NCBI RefSeq assembly: GCF_025950235.1
Contig: NZ_JAPDDT010000002.1
Coordinates: 434,001-498,000 of the forward strand
DNA: 64,000 bases
Direction of reading: 5' to 3'
Source of the DNA: Luteolibacter arcticus
GTDB taxonomy: Bacteria; Verrucomicrobiota; Verrucomicrobiia; Verrucomicrobiales; Akkermansiaceae
Shown here in pieces: positions 45,778 through 54,331 of this stretch. Under the pieces are notes generated by a model. The model was not told where the DNA came from, made no database searches, and saw only the letters and a program-made list of their open reading frames with translations. A program made the translations under genes and the position numbers. Numbering within the stretch: the first letter of the stretch is position 1; every line of letters begins with the position of its first letter.

Positions 45778-47310
45778 ATGTCCGAACGCCAGGAAATCTA
45801 CGATCGCATCCGCGCCGCCGGTGGCCGGGACAAGGTCATCCTCGAGGAGATGATCCGGAAGGGCTTTTGGAAGCCCGGCACGGCCGAGACCGCGATTCCC
45901 GAAGCATTGCTCAAGCGCGAGGCGGAACTTGTATCCGACCTTCGCTCGCTCACCGCGCAGCAGCGCCGTTATCAAGACCGCGAGGCCGCCTTGAAGGAGA
46001 TGCGTCGCGAGCGCTTGGCCGAGTCGCGCCGCAAGCAGAAGGAGACCGAGGAGCGCCGCGAGCAAGAGCGCCAGGCCCGCACCGCGGCATGGGAGCGCCG
46101 CAAGCAGGATGAGATCCTCCATCTGGGCGACGAGGGCTCGGCGAATCTCAACCAACTCGAGTCGCACCACGACCGGCTCGCTCGCCACGGCCTGCCCGAC
46201 TTTGCCACCCACCGCATCCTCGCACAGGCAATGCTGACAAATGTCGGCGAGCTGCGCTTCCTCGCCTACGGTCGCAAGGTCGCGAAGTTCAGCCACTACC
46301 GGCGCTTCCTGATGCCGAAGAAAACCGGCGGCCATCGCCTGATCTCGGCGCCCATGCCGCGACTCAAGCAGGCGCAGCACTGGATCCTCGAGCAGATCTT
46401 GAACAAGGTGCAGGTGCATGAGGCGGCGCACGGCTTCCTTCGCGAACGCTCCATTCTCACGAATGCCTCACCGCACGTCGGGGCATCGCTGGTGATCAAT
46501 CTCGACCTGCGCGACTTCTTCCCGAATATCACGTGGCCACGGGTCTTCGGGCTGTTCCATGCGCTCGGCTACTCGCGCTCCGTCGCCACCATTTTCGCCC
46601 AGCTCTGCACCGAGCCGCCGGTCGAGGAGGTCGAGCTCGATGGCCAGACGTGGCAAGTCGCCACCGGCGTCCGCCACCTGCCGCAGGGCGCGCCGACCAG
46701 CCCCGCGATCACGAACCTGCTGTGCCGCCGCTTTGACGCGCGCATGGCAGGCATCGCCCGCAAGCACGGCTTTGCTTACACCCGTTACGCTGACGACCTG
46801 ACCTTCTCATCGAAATCCGGCGATCGAGATGCCGGCCGTAAGGTGCTCTGGCAAGTCCGCCGCGTGATCGAGGAAGAGGGCTTCCACCTCCACCCCGACA
46901 AGCTGCGCACGCTCGGCAAAGGCCGCCGCCATGATGTCACCGGCCTGACGGTCAACGAAAGCCTGTCTGTGCCGCGCAACGATGTCCGCAACTTCAAGGC
47001 ACTGCTGCATCGCATGGAAAAGAGCGGCCCGGTGGGTTGCACGTGGCGCGGCTGCGGCGACCGCATCCTCGCCCGCGTCGGCGGCTTCGCGAACTACCTG
47101 ATGATGGTCGATGCCGCGCGCCACGCGGACCTCCACAAGCGCGCGATGGCCCTGCTGAAACGCCACGGCTTCCAACCGGAGATCCGCCACCCGGCGAAGC
47201 GCCAAGGGCCTCCGCCTTTCCCAACTCCATCGGCTCCGCCAGCGCTTCCAAGCTCGGAAGCTTCGACCGGCCTGCTGGGCAAGATCCGCCGCTGGTTCGG
47301 AGGGAAGTAG
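45778..47310 (+). CDS. Retron reverse transcriptase
   Basis: A 510-residue reverse transcriptase that would produce the msDNA of this locus. The retron-specific NAxxH motif is N229-A-S-P-H233, the catalytic YADD is Y337-D340, and VTG is V387-G389; the motif-A aspartate is in NLDLRDFFPN. Two features are additional: a charged coiled-coil N-terminus of about 130 residues (EMRRERLAESRRKQKETEER) and a Pro-rich linker ending in GLLGKIRRWFGGK. The ATG at 45778 is chosen because it lies just after the a2 repeat; an in-frame TTG at 45721 falls inside the RNA. It follows the WHSWIM gene by 312 bases holding the RNA. Confidence 0.95.
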   Translation: MSERQEIYDRIRAAGGRDKVILEEMIRKGFWKPGTAETAIPEALLKREAELVSDLRSLTAQQRRYQDREAALKEMRRERLAESRRKQKETEERREQERQARTAAWERRKQDEILHLGDEGSANLNQLESHHDRLARHGLPDFATHRILAQAMLTNVGELRFLAYGRKVAKFSHYRRFLMPKKTGGHRLISAPMPRLKQAQHWILEQILNKVQVHEAAHGFLRERSILTNASPHVGASLVINLDLRDFFPNITWPRVFGLFHALGYSRSVATIFAQLCTEPPVEEVELDGQTWQVATGVRHLPQGAPTSPAITNLLCRRFDARMAGIARKHGFAYTRYADDLTFSSKSGDRDAGRKVLWQVRRVIEEEGFHLHPDKLRTLGKGRRHDVTGLTVNESLSVPRNDVRNFKALLHRMEKSGPVGCTWRGCGDRILARVGGFANYLMMVDAARHADLHKRAMALLKRHGFQPEIRHPAKRQGPPPFPTPSAPPALPSSEASTGLLGKIRRWFGGK

Positions 47311-47337
47311 GTCGGCGAAGGCTGATATCGTTCCGCC

Positions 47338-48273
47338 TCAAGGCACTCGTGTCCGCTCGACGAACCTCTCGCTGGAGATGGCTTCGAATCGGATCCCGGT
47401 CGCTTCTTCGATGCGCTTGGACCGTCCGCCTTCCAGCATCTCGCGGGTTTGAGCGAGAACGAGGACGTAGTCGGTCTTTAGAGTAGGCAAGAGGTGGGAC
47501 CAAATTTCCCATGTCGTGGAGGTGACATGACTTTTTTTATCAGCCTTCCACGCTTCTATCCGGCTGAGCGCTTCTTCGCGGCTGCCGAAAGAACCGGCGG
47601 ACAGGTAGATGTCCTCCCTCTGCAGATGTGCGCTGACCTGATCTGAAAGATCCTCGCCTAGACCCAGAATGCGCGTCTCAGAGCCGCCCTCTTCCATTTC
47701 CATTTCCAACGACAGGAAGAGGCTTCGCCTCTGTTCGAAAGCCCCGCTCACCTTCCACTCGCCGTCTTTTGATGAGGAGCCGAAAAGCGCGGCAATCCGC
47801 TCACCCGACGCCATGAGAACCCTGCCATCGAGTGAAATGCCGGACGGGGGATGGCTCCGGAGATGAGCGAGTTGTTTGGCATCCCACGCCACCGACTCGG
47901 AAACCGGGTAGCGCAGCAGCGCCTCGGCGAGACTCAAGCTGTCGTCGCGAGTGACCACTCGTGTGGTTACCGGTGGAGGTGTCTTCGGATCATTGTGGGT
48001 AGCGTCCACGACCGTTTCAGTCTCGGAAAGGAGAGTCGATTTCTCTGGGGTGGACTGATCGGTGAAGCGCTCGATGAAGTAGACCTTGGTCGTCGTTTGA
48101 TAGTAACTGGCGTGGTTGTCGCGTTCGGTGCGCAAGACGGCATAGGCCGTATCATCCGCACCCAGCAGCCGCTCCGTCACCCTCACATGGCGGTCCGGAG
48201 AGGCGTTTGCGAGGCCCCCCAGGATCGTGAACAAGGCGACACTGACCCATCCGAATTTGCCCGGGGCTTTCAT
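47338..48273 (-). CDS. Secreted protein, function unknown
   Basis: A 311-residue protein with a signal peptide (FGWVSVALFTILGGLANASP). The mature part has no recognised domain; it contains EMEMEEGGSETRILGLGEDL and a helical C-terminus (GGRSKRIEEATGIRFEAISS). It ends 27 bases from the convergent reverse transcriptase gene and is divergent from ileS. It marks the right border of the retron locus and appears unrelated to it. Confidence 0.6.
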   Translation of the reverse strand: MKAPGKFGWVSVALFTILGGLANASPDRHVRVTERLLGADDTAYAVLRTERDNHASYYQTTTKVYFIERFTDQSTPEKSTLLSETETVVDATHNDPKTPPPVTTRVVTRDDSLSLAEALLRYPVSESVAWDAKQLAHLRSHPPSGISLDGRVLMASGERIAALFGSSSKDGEWKVSGAFEQRRSLFLSLEMEMEEGGSETRILGLGEDLSDQVSAHLQREDIYLSAGSFGSREEALSRIEAWKADKKSHVTSTTWEIWSHLLPTLKTDYVLVLAQTREMLEGGRSKRIEEATGIRFEAISSERFVERTRVP

Positions 48274-48417
48274 GGTGTTGGATACAATCTGCCATACGAT
48301 TCGCCGTCGCTTGGTTTGTCAGAGGCCCGCGAAGTCTCGAAAATCACTCGCCCGACAGCCCGTTTTTGGCGGTGCGTCCGCTGTTTTCCGCTGATTTTCA
48401 ATCTCCTGCGCCGGTAG

Positions 48418-48446
48418 TTGACCCCTCGGGGGGGCGTTGCTAGCTT
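48418..48446 (+). promoter_or_regulatory. Promoter of ileS-lspA
   Basis: TTGACC (48418-48423) and TAGCTT (48441-48446) are separated by exactly 17 bases, with the ileS ATG 14 bases after the -10 box, so the leader would be only about 7 bases long. No T-box or leader peptide is seen. Confidence 0.55.
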
Positions 48447-48459
48447 CCGCGCCCGCAAA

Positions 48460-51207
48460 ATGAGTTCCGAATCGCAATACAAAGACACGCTGCTGCTGCC
48501 GCAAACGACGTTCCCGATGCGCGGGGACCTCGTGGACAACGAGCCGAAGCGGCTGGCGATTTGGGAGAAACAGGGCCTTTACCAGAAGATCCTCGGCCGC
48601 CGCCGTGCTCAAAATGCGCCGACCTTCATCCTCCATGACGGCCCGCCCTTCGCGAATGGCGACGTGCACATGGGCACCGCGCTCAACAAGGTGCTCAAGG
48701 ACCTCGTCGTGAAGTCGAAGACGATGGCCGGTTTCACCGCGCCCTTCGTTCCCGGCTGGGACTGTCACGGCCTGCCGATCGAGTTCAAGGTGGTCAAGCA
48801 GGCCACCGGACTGGAGCCCGCCGAGATCCGCCGCCGCTGCACCGAGTTCGCGGAAAAGTTCATCGATATCCAGCGCGGCTCGTTCCGCCGCCTCGGCGTG
48901 TTCGGCGATTGGGAGAATCCCTACCTGACCATGGCCCCCGGCTATGAGGCGGAGATCCTGCGCGTCTTCGCCAAGCTGGTCGAAAGCGGCTCGGTCTATC
49001 AGAGCAAGAAGCCGGTCCAGTGGTCCTACGGCGCGCAGACCGCGCTGGCCGAGGCCGAGGTCGAGTACCAGGACAAGGAAAGCACCGCGATCTTCGTGAA
49101 GTTCCCGATGACCCCGGAGTCATCGTCGAAGCTCGGCATCGGCAACGCGGCGATGGCGATCTGGACGACCACGCCGTGGACGCTGCCCGCCAACCTCGGC
49201 GTGGCGGTGCACCCGGATTTCACCTACGAGGTCTGCCAATTCGAAGGCAACGGCCGCCAGGAAATCCTGATCGTAGTGAAGGAACTCGTGGCCGAGCTTG
49301 AGACGAAGTCCGGCATGCGTCGTACTTCCACGCTCAAGAGCCTGAAGGGCCGCGAGCTCGAACACCTCGAAGCGCGCCACCCGTTCCTCGACCGCACTTC
49401 CAAGATCATCCTCGGCCAGTTCGTCACCACCGACACTGGCACCGGCGCGGTCCACATCGCTCCGGGCCATGGTGCGGATGACTACGTGGCCGGCCAGCAG
49501 TACGGACTCGGCATCCTTTCGCCGGTCGATGACGAGGGCAACTTCACCGCTGAGGTCGGCTTGCCCCAGTTGGTCGGCAAGCATGTCTTCAAGTCGAACG
49601 AACCGATCATCGAGCTGTTGGAAAGCAAGGGCGTGTTGCTCGCGAAGGAAGTCTATCGCCACAGCTACCCGCATTGCTGGCGTTCGAAGACCCCGATCAT
49701 CTTCCGCGCGGTGGAGCAGTTCTTCATCTCGCTGGAAACCCTGCGCGGAAAGGCGCTCGACGCGATCGACAAGGTCGAGTGGCTGCCGGCGAAGAACCGG
49801 AACCGCATCTACGGCACCGTGGAAGCGCGGCCGGACTGGTGCATCTCGCGCCAGCGCACCTGGGGCGTGCCGCTGCCCGTGTTCTTCGATGCCGACGGCA
49901 AGGCCATCCTTTCCGCTGAGGTCGCCTGCAAGGTTGCCGATCTCGTCGAAACGCAGGGCACTAACATCTGGTTCGAGCTTTCCGATGAAGAGCTCGCGCA
50001 GAAGCTCGGCCTGCCCGCCGGCGTGAAGAAGTGCCGCGACACGCTCGACGTGTGGATCGACTCCGGCTGCTCGCATGTCGCCGTGCTCGAGAAGCATCCC
50101 GAACTTCACGCGCCTGCCGATCTCTACCTCGAAGCGACCGACCAGCACCGCGGCTGGTTCCAGAGCTCGCTCATGATGAGCATCGCCTGGCGTGGCACCG
50201 CGCCCTACAAGTCCGTGCTCACCCACGGCTTCGTGGTGGACAAGGACAAGAAGAAGATCTCGAAGTCGGACGCGGCCAAAGCCGGCAAGCCGACCGACGC
50301 CGCCCACTTCTATAACAAGTACGGCTCCGACATCCTCCGCCTGTGGGTCTCCTCCGTCGATTGGCAGAGTGAGGTTCCCTTCAGCGAGGATCTCTTCAAG
50401 CAGGTTGCCGAGCCCTATCGCCGCCTCCGCAATACGCTGCGCATCCTCCTTGGCAATCTCGACGGCTTCGATGCGGGGATGGATCGCGTCGCGCCGAGCC
50501 ACCTGCCGCTGCTAGACCAGTGGATTCTCGAGCGACTTCATGCCGTGGTCGCCGAGTGCCGGAAGGCCTACGAGCAGTATGAATTCCGCAAGGTCTTCAA
50601 TGCGGTGAACCAGTTCTGCTCCACCGACCTGTCCGCGATCTACATCGATGCGACCAAGGACCGGATGTACTGCGACGCAAAGAACTCGGTCCGCCGCCGC
50701 GCGAGCCAGACCGCGATGTATGACGTCTTCAATGCGCTGGCCAAGCTGCTCGCGCCGATCCTCGCCTTCACCGCCGACGAGGCGTGGGAGCATGCGACCT
50801 TTACCGAGGGCAGCGTTCACGAGCAGGACTTCCCCGAGCCGGATCCGGCCTTCGCTTCCGGTGCGGCGACGGCGAAGGTGAACCGCCTGCTGGAGATCCG
50901 CCGGACGATGCAGACCGCGATCGAGGAGCAGATCCAGGCCAAAACCTTCATGAAGAACAACGAGGCTGCGGTGACGCTGGTCGTCCCGGAAAAGGAGCCG
51001 GTGTACGACCTGCTGCGAGACCGCCAGTTCGCCACCGAGTTCTTCATCATCGCCGATCTCGACGTGTCCGCCGGCAAGAAGCTCTCGGCCAAGGCCGCGA
51101 AGACGAGCCACAAGATGTGCCCGCGCTGCCGCCGCTACGAGCCGCTCGGCAAGTCCGGTCTTTGCGCGCGCTGCGAGTCCGTGGTGCAGGCCGTTTCCCA
51201 CGCGTGA
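48460..51207 (+). CDS. ileS: Isoleucine--tRNA ligase
   Basis: A 915-residue class I aminoacyl-tRNA synthetase that charges tRNA-Ile. Markers: HDGPPFANGDVHMG (HIGH-type motif), TTTPWTLPANLGVAVHPDF in the editing domain, GWFQSSLMMSIA, and KKISKSDA (KMSKS-type). A C-terminal zinc ribbon has the four cysteines of MCPRCRRYEP and LCARCESV. The size and zinc ribbon are those of the bacterial IleS1 form. The ATG at 48460 is placed by the promoter. lspA follows after two bases, as in many bacteria. Confidence 0.97.
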   Translation: MSSESQYKDTLLLPQTTFPMRGDLVDNEPKRLAIWEKQGLYQKILGRRRAQNAPTFILHDGPPFANGDVHMGTALNKVLKDLVVKSKTMAGFTAPFVPGWDCHGLPIEFKVVKQATGLEPAEIRRRCTEFAEKFIDIQRGSFRRLGVFGDWENPYLTMAPGYEAEILRVFAKLVESGSVYQSKKPVQWSYGAQTALAEAEVEYQDKESTAIFVKFPMTPESSSKLGIGNAAMAIWTTTPWTLPANLGVAVHPDFTYEVCQFEGNGRQEILIVVKELVAELETKSGMRRTSTLKSLKGRELEHLEARHPFLDRTSKIILGQFVTTDTGTGAVHIAPGHGADDYVAGQQYGLGILSPVDDEGNFTAEVGLPQLVGKHVFKSNEPIIELLESKGVLLAKEVYRHSYPHCWRSKTPIIFRAVEQFFISLETLRGKALDAIDKVEWLPAKNRNRIYGTVEARPDWCISRQRTWGVPLPVFFDADGKAILSAEVACKVADLVETQGTNIWFELSDEELAQKLGLPAGVKKCRDTLDVWIDSGCSHVAVLEKHPELHAPADLYLEATDQHRGWFQSSLMMSIAWRGTAPYKSVLTHGFVVDKDKKKISKSDAAKAGKPTDAAHFYNKYGSDILRLWVSSVDWQSEVPFSEDLFKQVAEPYRRLRNTLRILLGNLDGFDAGMDRVAPSHLPLLDQWILERLHAVVAECRKAYEQYEFRKVFNAVNQFCSTDLSAIYIDATKDRMYCDAKNSVRRRASQTAMYDVFNALAKLLAPILAFTADEAWEHATFTEGSVHEQDFPEPDPAFASGAATAKVNRLLEIRRTMQTAIEEQIQAKTFMKNNEAAVTLVVPEKEPVYDLLRDRQFATEFFIIADLDVSAGKKLSAKAAKTSHKMCPRCRRYEPLGKSGLCARCESVVQAVSHA

Positions 51208-51209
51208 GC

Positions 51210-51806
51210 ATGGAAGCTTCACCTGTTAGCAAGGAGTGGCAGCTCAAGTGGATCCTTTTGGGTCTGACCCTGCCGCTCTACATCCTCGACCAGTGGTCGA
51301 AGTTCTGGGTCGTCGCGAACTTCCCCGAGCCTGACCCGGGGAAGTTCTCCGCGGGTGTGGAGAGGCCGGTGATCGAAGGCTTCTTCAACCTCGTCCGCGT
51401 GCACAACCAGGGCGTGGCCTTCGGCTTTGGCAACGGCAGCGACTGGGCTCCGGTGGTTTTCCTTGCGGTGCCCATCATCGCACTCGTGCTGATCACGCTG
51501 GGGCTGAAGAATAACTTCTTCTTCGGCAATTGGGGCAAGGTCGCTGTCGGCCTGCTGCTGTGCGGGATCTTCGGCAATCTCACCGACCGCCTGATCCAAG
51601 GGTCGCGTCTTTCCTACATGGAAGGTGCGCCGCTGTGGGATCGTCTGAAGGCCGGCTACGTGGTCGACTTCCTCGACTTCACCATTCCGCTGGTGAACTA
51701 CCGCTGGCCCTCCTTCAACGTCGCCGACTCCTGCATCTGCGTCGCCGCGGCGCTGCTTTTCTTCAGCGGCCTGAAGGCGGACCTGCAGAAGAAGGAGCCG
51801 TCCTGA
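51210..51806 (+). CDS. lspA: Lipoprotein signal peptidase (signal peptidase II)
   Basis: A 198-residue inner-membrane aspartyl peptidase that removes lipoprotein signal peptides. It has four membrane segments (beginning KWILLGLTLPLYILDQWSKF). The catalytic pair lies in CGIFGNLTDRLIQG and FNVADSCICVAAA. VHNQGVAFGFGNG is also typical. It is slightly longer than usual (about 160-170 residues) owing to extra residues around WDRLKAGYVVDFLDFTIPLV. It follows the ileS stop by two bases and serves the lipoproteins encoded elsewhere in the window. Confidence 0.95.
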   Translation: MEASPVSKEWQLKWILLGLTLPLYILDQWSKFWVVANFPEPDPGKFSAGVERPVIEGFFNLVRVHNQGVAFGFGNGSDWAPVVFLAVPIIALVLITLGLKNNFFFGNWGKVAVGLLLCGIFGNLTDRLIQGSRLSYMEGAPLWDRLKAGYVVDFLDFTIPLVNYRWPSFNVADSCICVAAALLFFSGLKADLQKKEPS

Positions 51807-51881
51807 CGCGCTCACACGGGCTTCACCGGCTTTTCACCGTTGCGGGTTCGACGTGGGCGGGGGTTCGCTCACACTGCGGGC

Positions 51882-52415
51882 ATGTCTGCCTTGAAGCAAA
51901 TCCGCCTCGCGATCGGGCTCGTGATTGCCGGCCTCGTGTTCAGCGGGGTCACGGCGTTTCCCTTGCTTCACGAACTGCGGCTCTTGTCCTTCGTCATGAC
52001 CGGCGAGGCGCGGGCGAATCCCGACCTCCACGAGGGCCTCCTGCACTGGATTCTCACGGTGCGCGAAGGCTTGGAAGTCACCCATGAACGCTATCCGTTC
52101 CTCGCCTATGGCACGGACTGGCTCGCCTTCGGTCACCTCGTGATCGCGCTGTTTTTCATCCTGCCGTGGCGGGAGCCAGCTCGCTACCAAGGCGTGCTGC
52201 GCGTCGGGGTGGTGGCCTCGTTCGCGGTGATCCCGCTGGCCCTGATCTGCGGGCCGATCCGCGGCATTCCGTTCGGCTGGCGCATGATCGACTGCTCATT
52301 CGGGCTGCTCTGCCTGCCGCCCCTGCTGTTTGCCCTGCGGAAGATCCGGGAGCTCCAATCTATCACTCCGTGGGAGTGGGGTGCTTCAGACGGTGAACCA
52401 CCACGGGCACAATGA
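51882..52415 (+). CDS. Integral membrane protein, function unknown
   Basis: A 177-residue protein with four predicted membrane segments (IRLAIGLVIAGLVFSGVTAF; WLAFGHLVIALFFILPW; VLRVGVVASFAVIPLALICG; MIDCSFGLLCLPPLLFAL). The last loop, GPIRGIPFGWRMIDCSFG, is the most family-like part, but I cannot name the family. The ATG at 51882 is preferred over a frame extension of 14 codons. The 3' end overlaps the convergent terC gene by 53 bases. Confidence 0.65.
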   Translation: MSALKQIRLAIGLVIAGLVFSGVTAFPLLHELRLLSFVMTGEARANPDLHEGLLHWILTVREGLEVTHERYPFLAYGTDWLAFGHLVIALFFILPWREPARYQGVLRVGVVASFAVIPLALICGPIRGIPFGWRMIDCSFGLLCLPPLLFALRKIRELQSITPWEWGASDGEPPRAQ

Positions 52416-53154
52416 AGATAAGGATCGTGACCGCCGAAGTGCCCAAATCGAAATACTTGCTGGCCAGGAAATCGTGCACCGGATTTCCCTCCGGGAGGAA
52501 GTGTCGCGGGACGCTAAGAAGCAGCTTGATACCGAGGATGCCGATGACGAGGTAGGCGCACTTTTCCAAGAAAGGAAACTTGTGCATCAGCTTCACGAAC
52601 CCCTGTGCAGCGAAGCGCATGGCGAGGATGCCGATGAAGACGCCAATGCAGACCAGGACGATGTCAGACGGCGGCGGGAAGAGTTGCTTGTTCTTCGTGA
52701 ATGCGACGGCGGCGAAAACATTGTCCAGGGAGAATGCCAGATCCATGATTTCCACGGCCACGACGGTGGCCCAGAAAGGACCGAGGCGCCCCATGGTGTG
52801 GCGATGGAGCCAGTTGCCTTCCTTTTCCACATGCTCGGCGGCTTCGCCTTCCGCGCTTTCGTTGCGAGCGAAGTGTTTCCACGCGAGGAACAACAGGTAG
52901 AGACCGCCGATTGGTTCCAGCCACCAGATGCTCATGAGCCACGCCACGAGGGCGAGGCAGATGCCCCGGAAAACGTAGGCACCGATGATACCATACTTCA
53001 GCGCCTTCCCGCGCTGCTCCTCCGGCAGCCTCATCACCATGGTGGCGAGCACCGCGGCATTGTCCACGGAGAGGATGCCCTCGATAAGGATCAGCGAGAG
53101 AATCACCGTGATACCGGCGGCAGGATCAGTGCCGAGAATGTAGGTCCAGTCCAT
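52363..53154 (-). CDS. TerC family membrane protein
   Basis: A 263-residue protein with about seven membrane segments. The family signatures are ILIEGILSVDNAAVLATMVM near the N-terminus and VEIMDLAFSLDNVFAAVAFT in the middle; the two acidic DN motifs are thought to bind metal. TerC proteins were first linked to tellurite resistance and more recently to manganese export and metalation of secreted proteins. Its last 53 bases overlap the convergent membrane-protein gene. A longer frame extends upstream to 53538 but overlaps the hydrolase gene and is rejected. Confidence 0.9.
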   Translation of the reverse strand: MDWTYILGTDPAAGITVILSLILIEGILSVDNAAVLATMVMRLPEEQRGKALKYGIIGAYVFRGICLALVAWLMSIWWLEPIGGLYLLFLAWKHFARNESAEGEAAEHVEKEGNWLHRHTMGRLGPFWATVVAVEIMDLAFSLDNVFAAVAFTKNKQLFPPPSDIVLVCIGVFIGILAMRFAAQGFVKLMHKFPFLEKCAYLVIGILGIKLLLSVPRHFLPEGNPVHDFLASKYFDLGTSAVTILIFIVPVVVHRLKHPTPTE

Positions 53155-53189
53155 GCGAGCGGGTAGGCTCCCTTCTCCATGCCGTGCGC

Positions 53190-54125
53190 TCAAGCCTGAT
53201 CTCGCAACCAATCGAGCACCTGCGCGCGATAGCGCAGAGGCAGAGAGTAGTGACCTTCGCCTTCCTCCCAATGGCCCTCGGCCCCGGGGACCCGGGCCGC
53301 GAGCCGCTTCGCGACCTCGCACGGCAGGTTCTTGTCCGCCAGCCCGTGCCAGAAGGCGACCGGCACCCGGATGTCCTCCGGTGAGAAATCCCAAGGTTCG
53401 AGGTAGAGTTCGCCATCGGCCAAGGTATGCGCCGGGCCCTTGCGCACGCCTTCCAGATAGCTGCGGGTGACGCTTTCCCAGCAGCCGGCGTCCAGGATGG
53501 CCTCGCGGTCGGACGGCGGGATGCTGCGCAGCATCCACGTCATGGGAGCCCGTTCCGCTCCGCGGGCGATCATCCAGCGGCTCGTCGAGACCACGACGGG
53601 CATCGCCACGTTGCGGAGCTTCCGCAGTCGCGCCATGCCGCGGTAGGCCCAGTGCATGCCGGCACGGTCCTCCGCACCGCCAAAGGGCGGCGCACCGCAG
53701 AGCACTGCTGCGGCGATCACACGGTCTGGCAGCGCCGCGGCAGTGGCCAGCGTGTAGGGCCCGCCCCCGGAAATGCCATAGAGCTTGAAGCGCCCGATTC
53801 CCAGCGCATCGGCCAAGCCGGCGACATCGCCCGGCCAGCTCGCGAAACCGCGGCCGGGCAGCGGATCGGACAAGCCGACCCCCGGCCGGTCCGGCGCGAT
53901 CAGCCGCAGCCCTCGCTCCGCGGCCAGTTCATGCAGCAGCTTTCCCTGATAGCGGCTGCTCGGCCAGCCGTGGAAAAAGAACACCGGCTCCCCGGCAGGA
54001 TCGCCGTAGTCCGCGTAGCCCAGTGCCCGGCCGTCGGGCAGGCGCATCTGTTCGTCCTCCTTCATCGCGGGCACAGGGTACTGGAAAGGTCCGGCCGCGC
54101 CCACCGAAGTTTGCTCCGGAATCAT
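53190..54125 (-). CDS. Alpha/beta hydrolase
   Basis: A 311-residue alpha/beta-hydrolase-fold protein. It has the oxyanion segment FFFHGWPSSRYQGKLL, the nucleophile elbow YGISGGGPYTLA, and a late GEGHYSLPLRYR carrying the catalytic histidine; the acid is probably the Asp of FWHGLADKNLP. The sequence gives no substrate. The start is not certain: the ATG at 54125 or the ATG at 54065, where the conserved part begins. A repeat element lies directly upstream. Confidence 0.85.
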   Translation of the reverse strand: MIPEQTSVGAAGPFQYPVPAMKEDEQMRLPDGRALGYADYGDPAGEPVFFFHGWPSSRYQGKLLHELAAERGLRLIAPDRPGVGLSDPLPGRGFASWPGDVAGLADALGIGRFKLYGISGGGPYTLATAAALPDRVIAAAVLCGAPPFGGAEDRAGMHWAYRGMARLRKLRNVAMPVVVSTSRWMIARGAERAPMTWMLRSIPPSDREAILDAGCWESVTRSYLEGVRKGPAHTLADGELYLEPWDFSPEDIRVPVAFWHGLADKNLPCEVAKRLAARVPGAEGHWEEGEGHYSLPLRYRAQVLDWLRDQA

Positions 54126-54137
54126 CGCGGGGATCCG

Positions 54138-54255
54138 CTGGGAGCGCGGGCCGCTGGCCCGCCGAGTGGTCCTTCGGGATCACTATCGATCCGGGCCTTG
54201 AATCAGATGAGAGCCAGTTCGCGTGCTTCGGCGGGCCAGCGGCCCGCGTTGCCAG
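54138..54255. repeat. MITE/REP-like element, copy 2
   Basis: A 118-base element of the same family as 38793-38907. The left end (54138-54162) is identical to that of copy 1 over 25 bases; the right end (54231-54255) differs at a few positions. GTGCTTCG next to the right end and TGGTCC near the left are shared; the centre differs. It lies between the hydrolase start and the terminator of the pilin-like gene. Confidence 0.75.
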
Positions 54256-54273
54256 CGCCCCGGCAACGAAAAA

Positions 54274-54299
54274 CCGGGAAGCCCCGAAAGGCTTCCCGG
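54274..54299 (-). terminator. Intrinsic terminator of the pilin-like gene
   Basis: A 10-bp stem (54274-54283 with 54290-54299, loop CCGAAA on the plus strand) is followed on the minus strand by TTTTTCG. It lies 33 bases after the stop of the pseudopilin gene on that strand. Confidence 0.75.
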
Positions 54300-54331
54300 C
54301 GTGGGAATCAGGTAATGTCAGTCAGCCCTGC

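Noticed and set aside
53155..53538. N-terminal extension of the TerC gene
   Set aside because: The added codons overlap the hydrolase gene in another frame and are not TerC-like; the family start MDWTYILG is at 53154.
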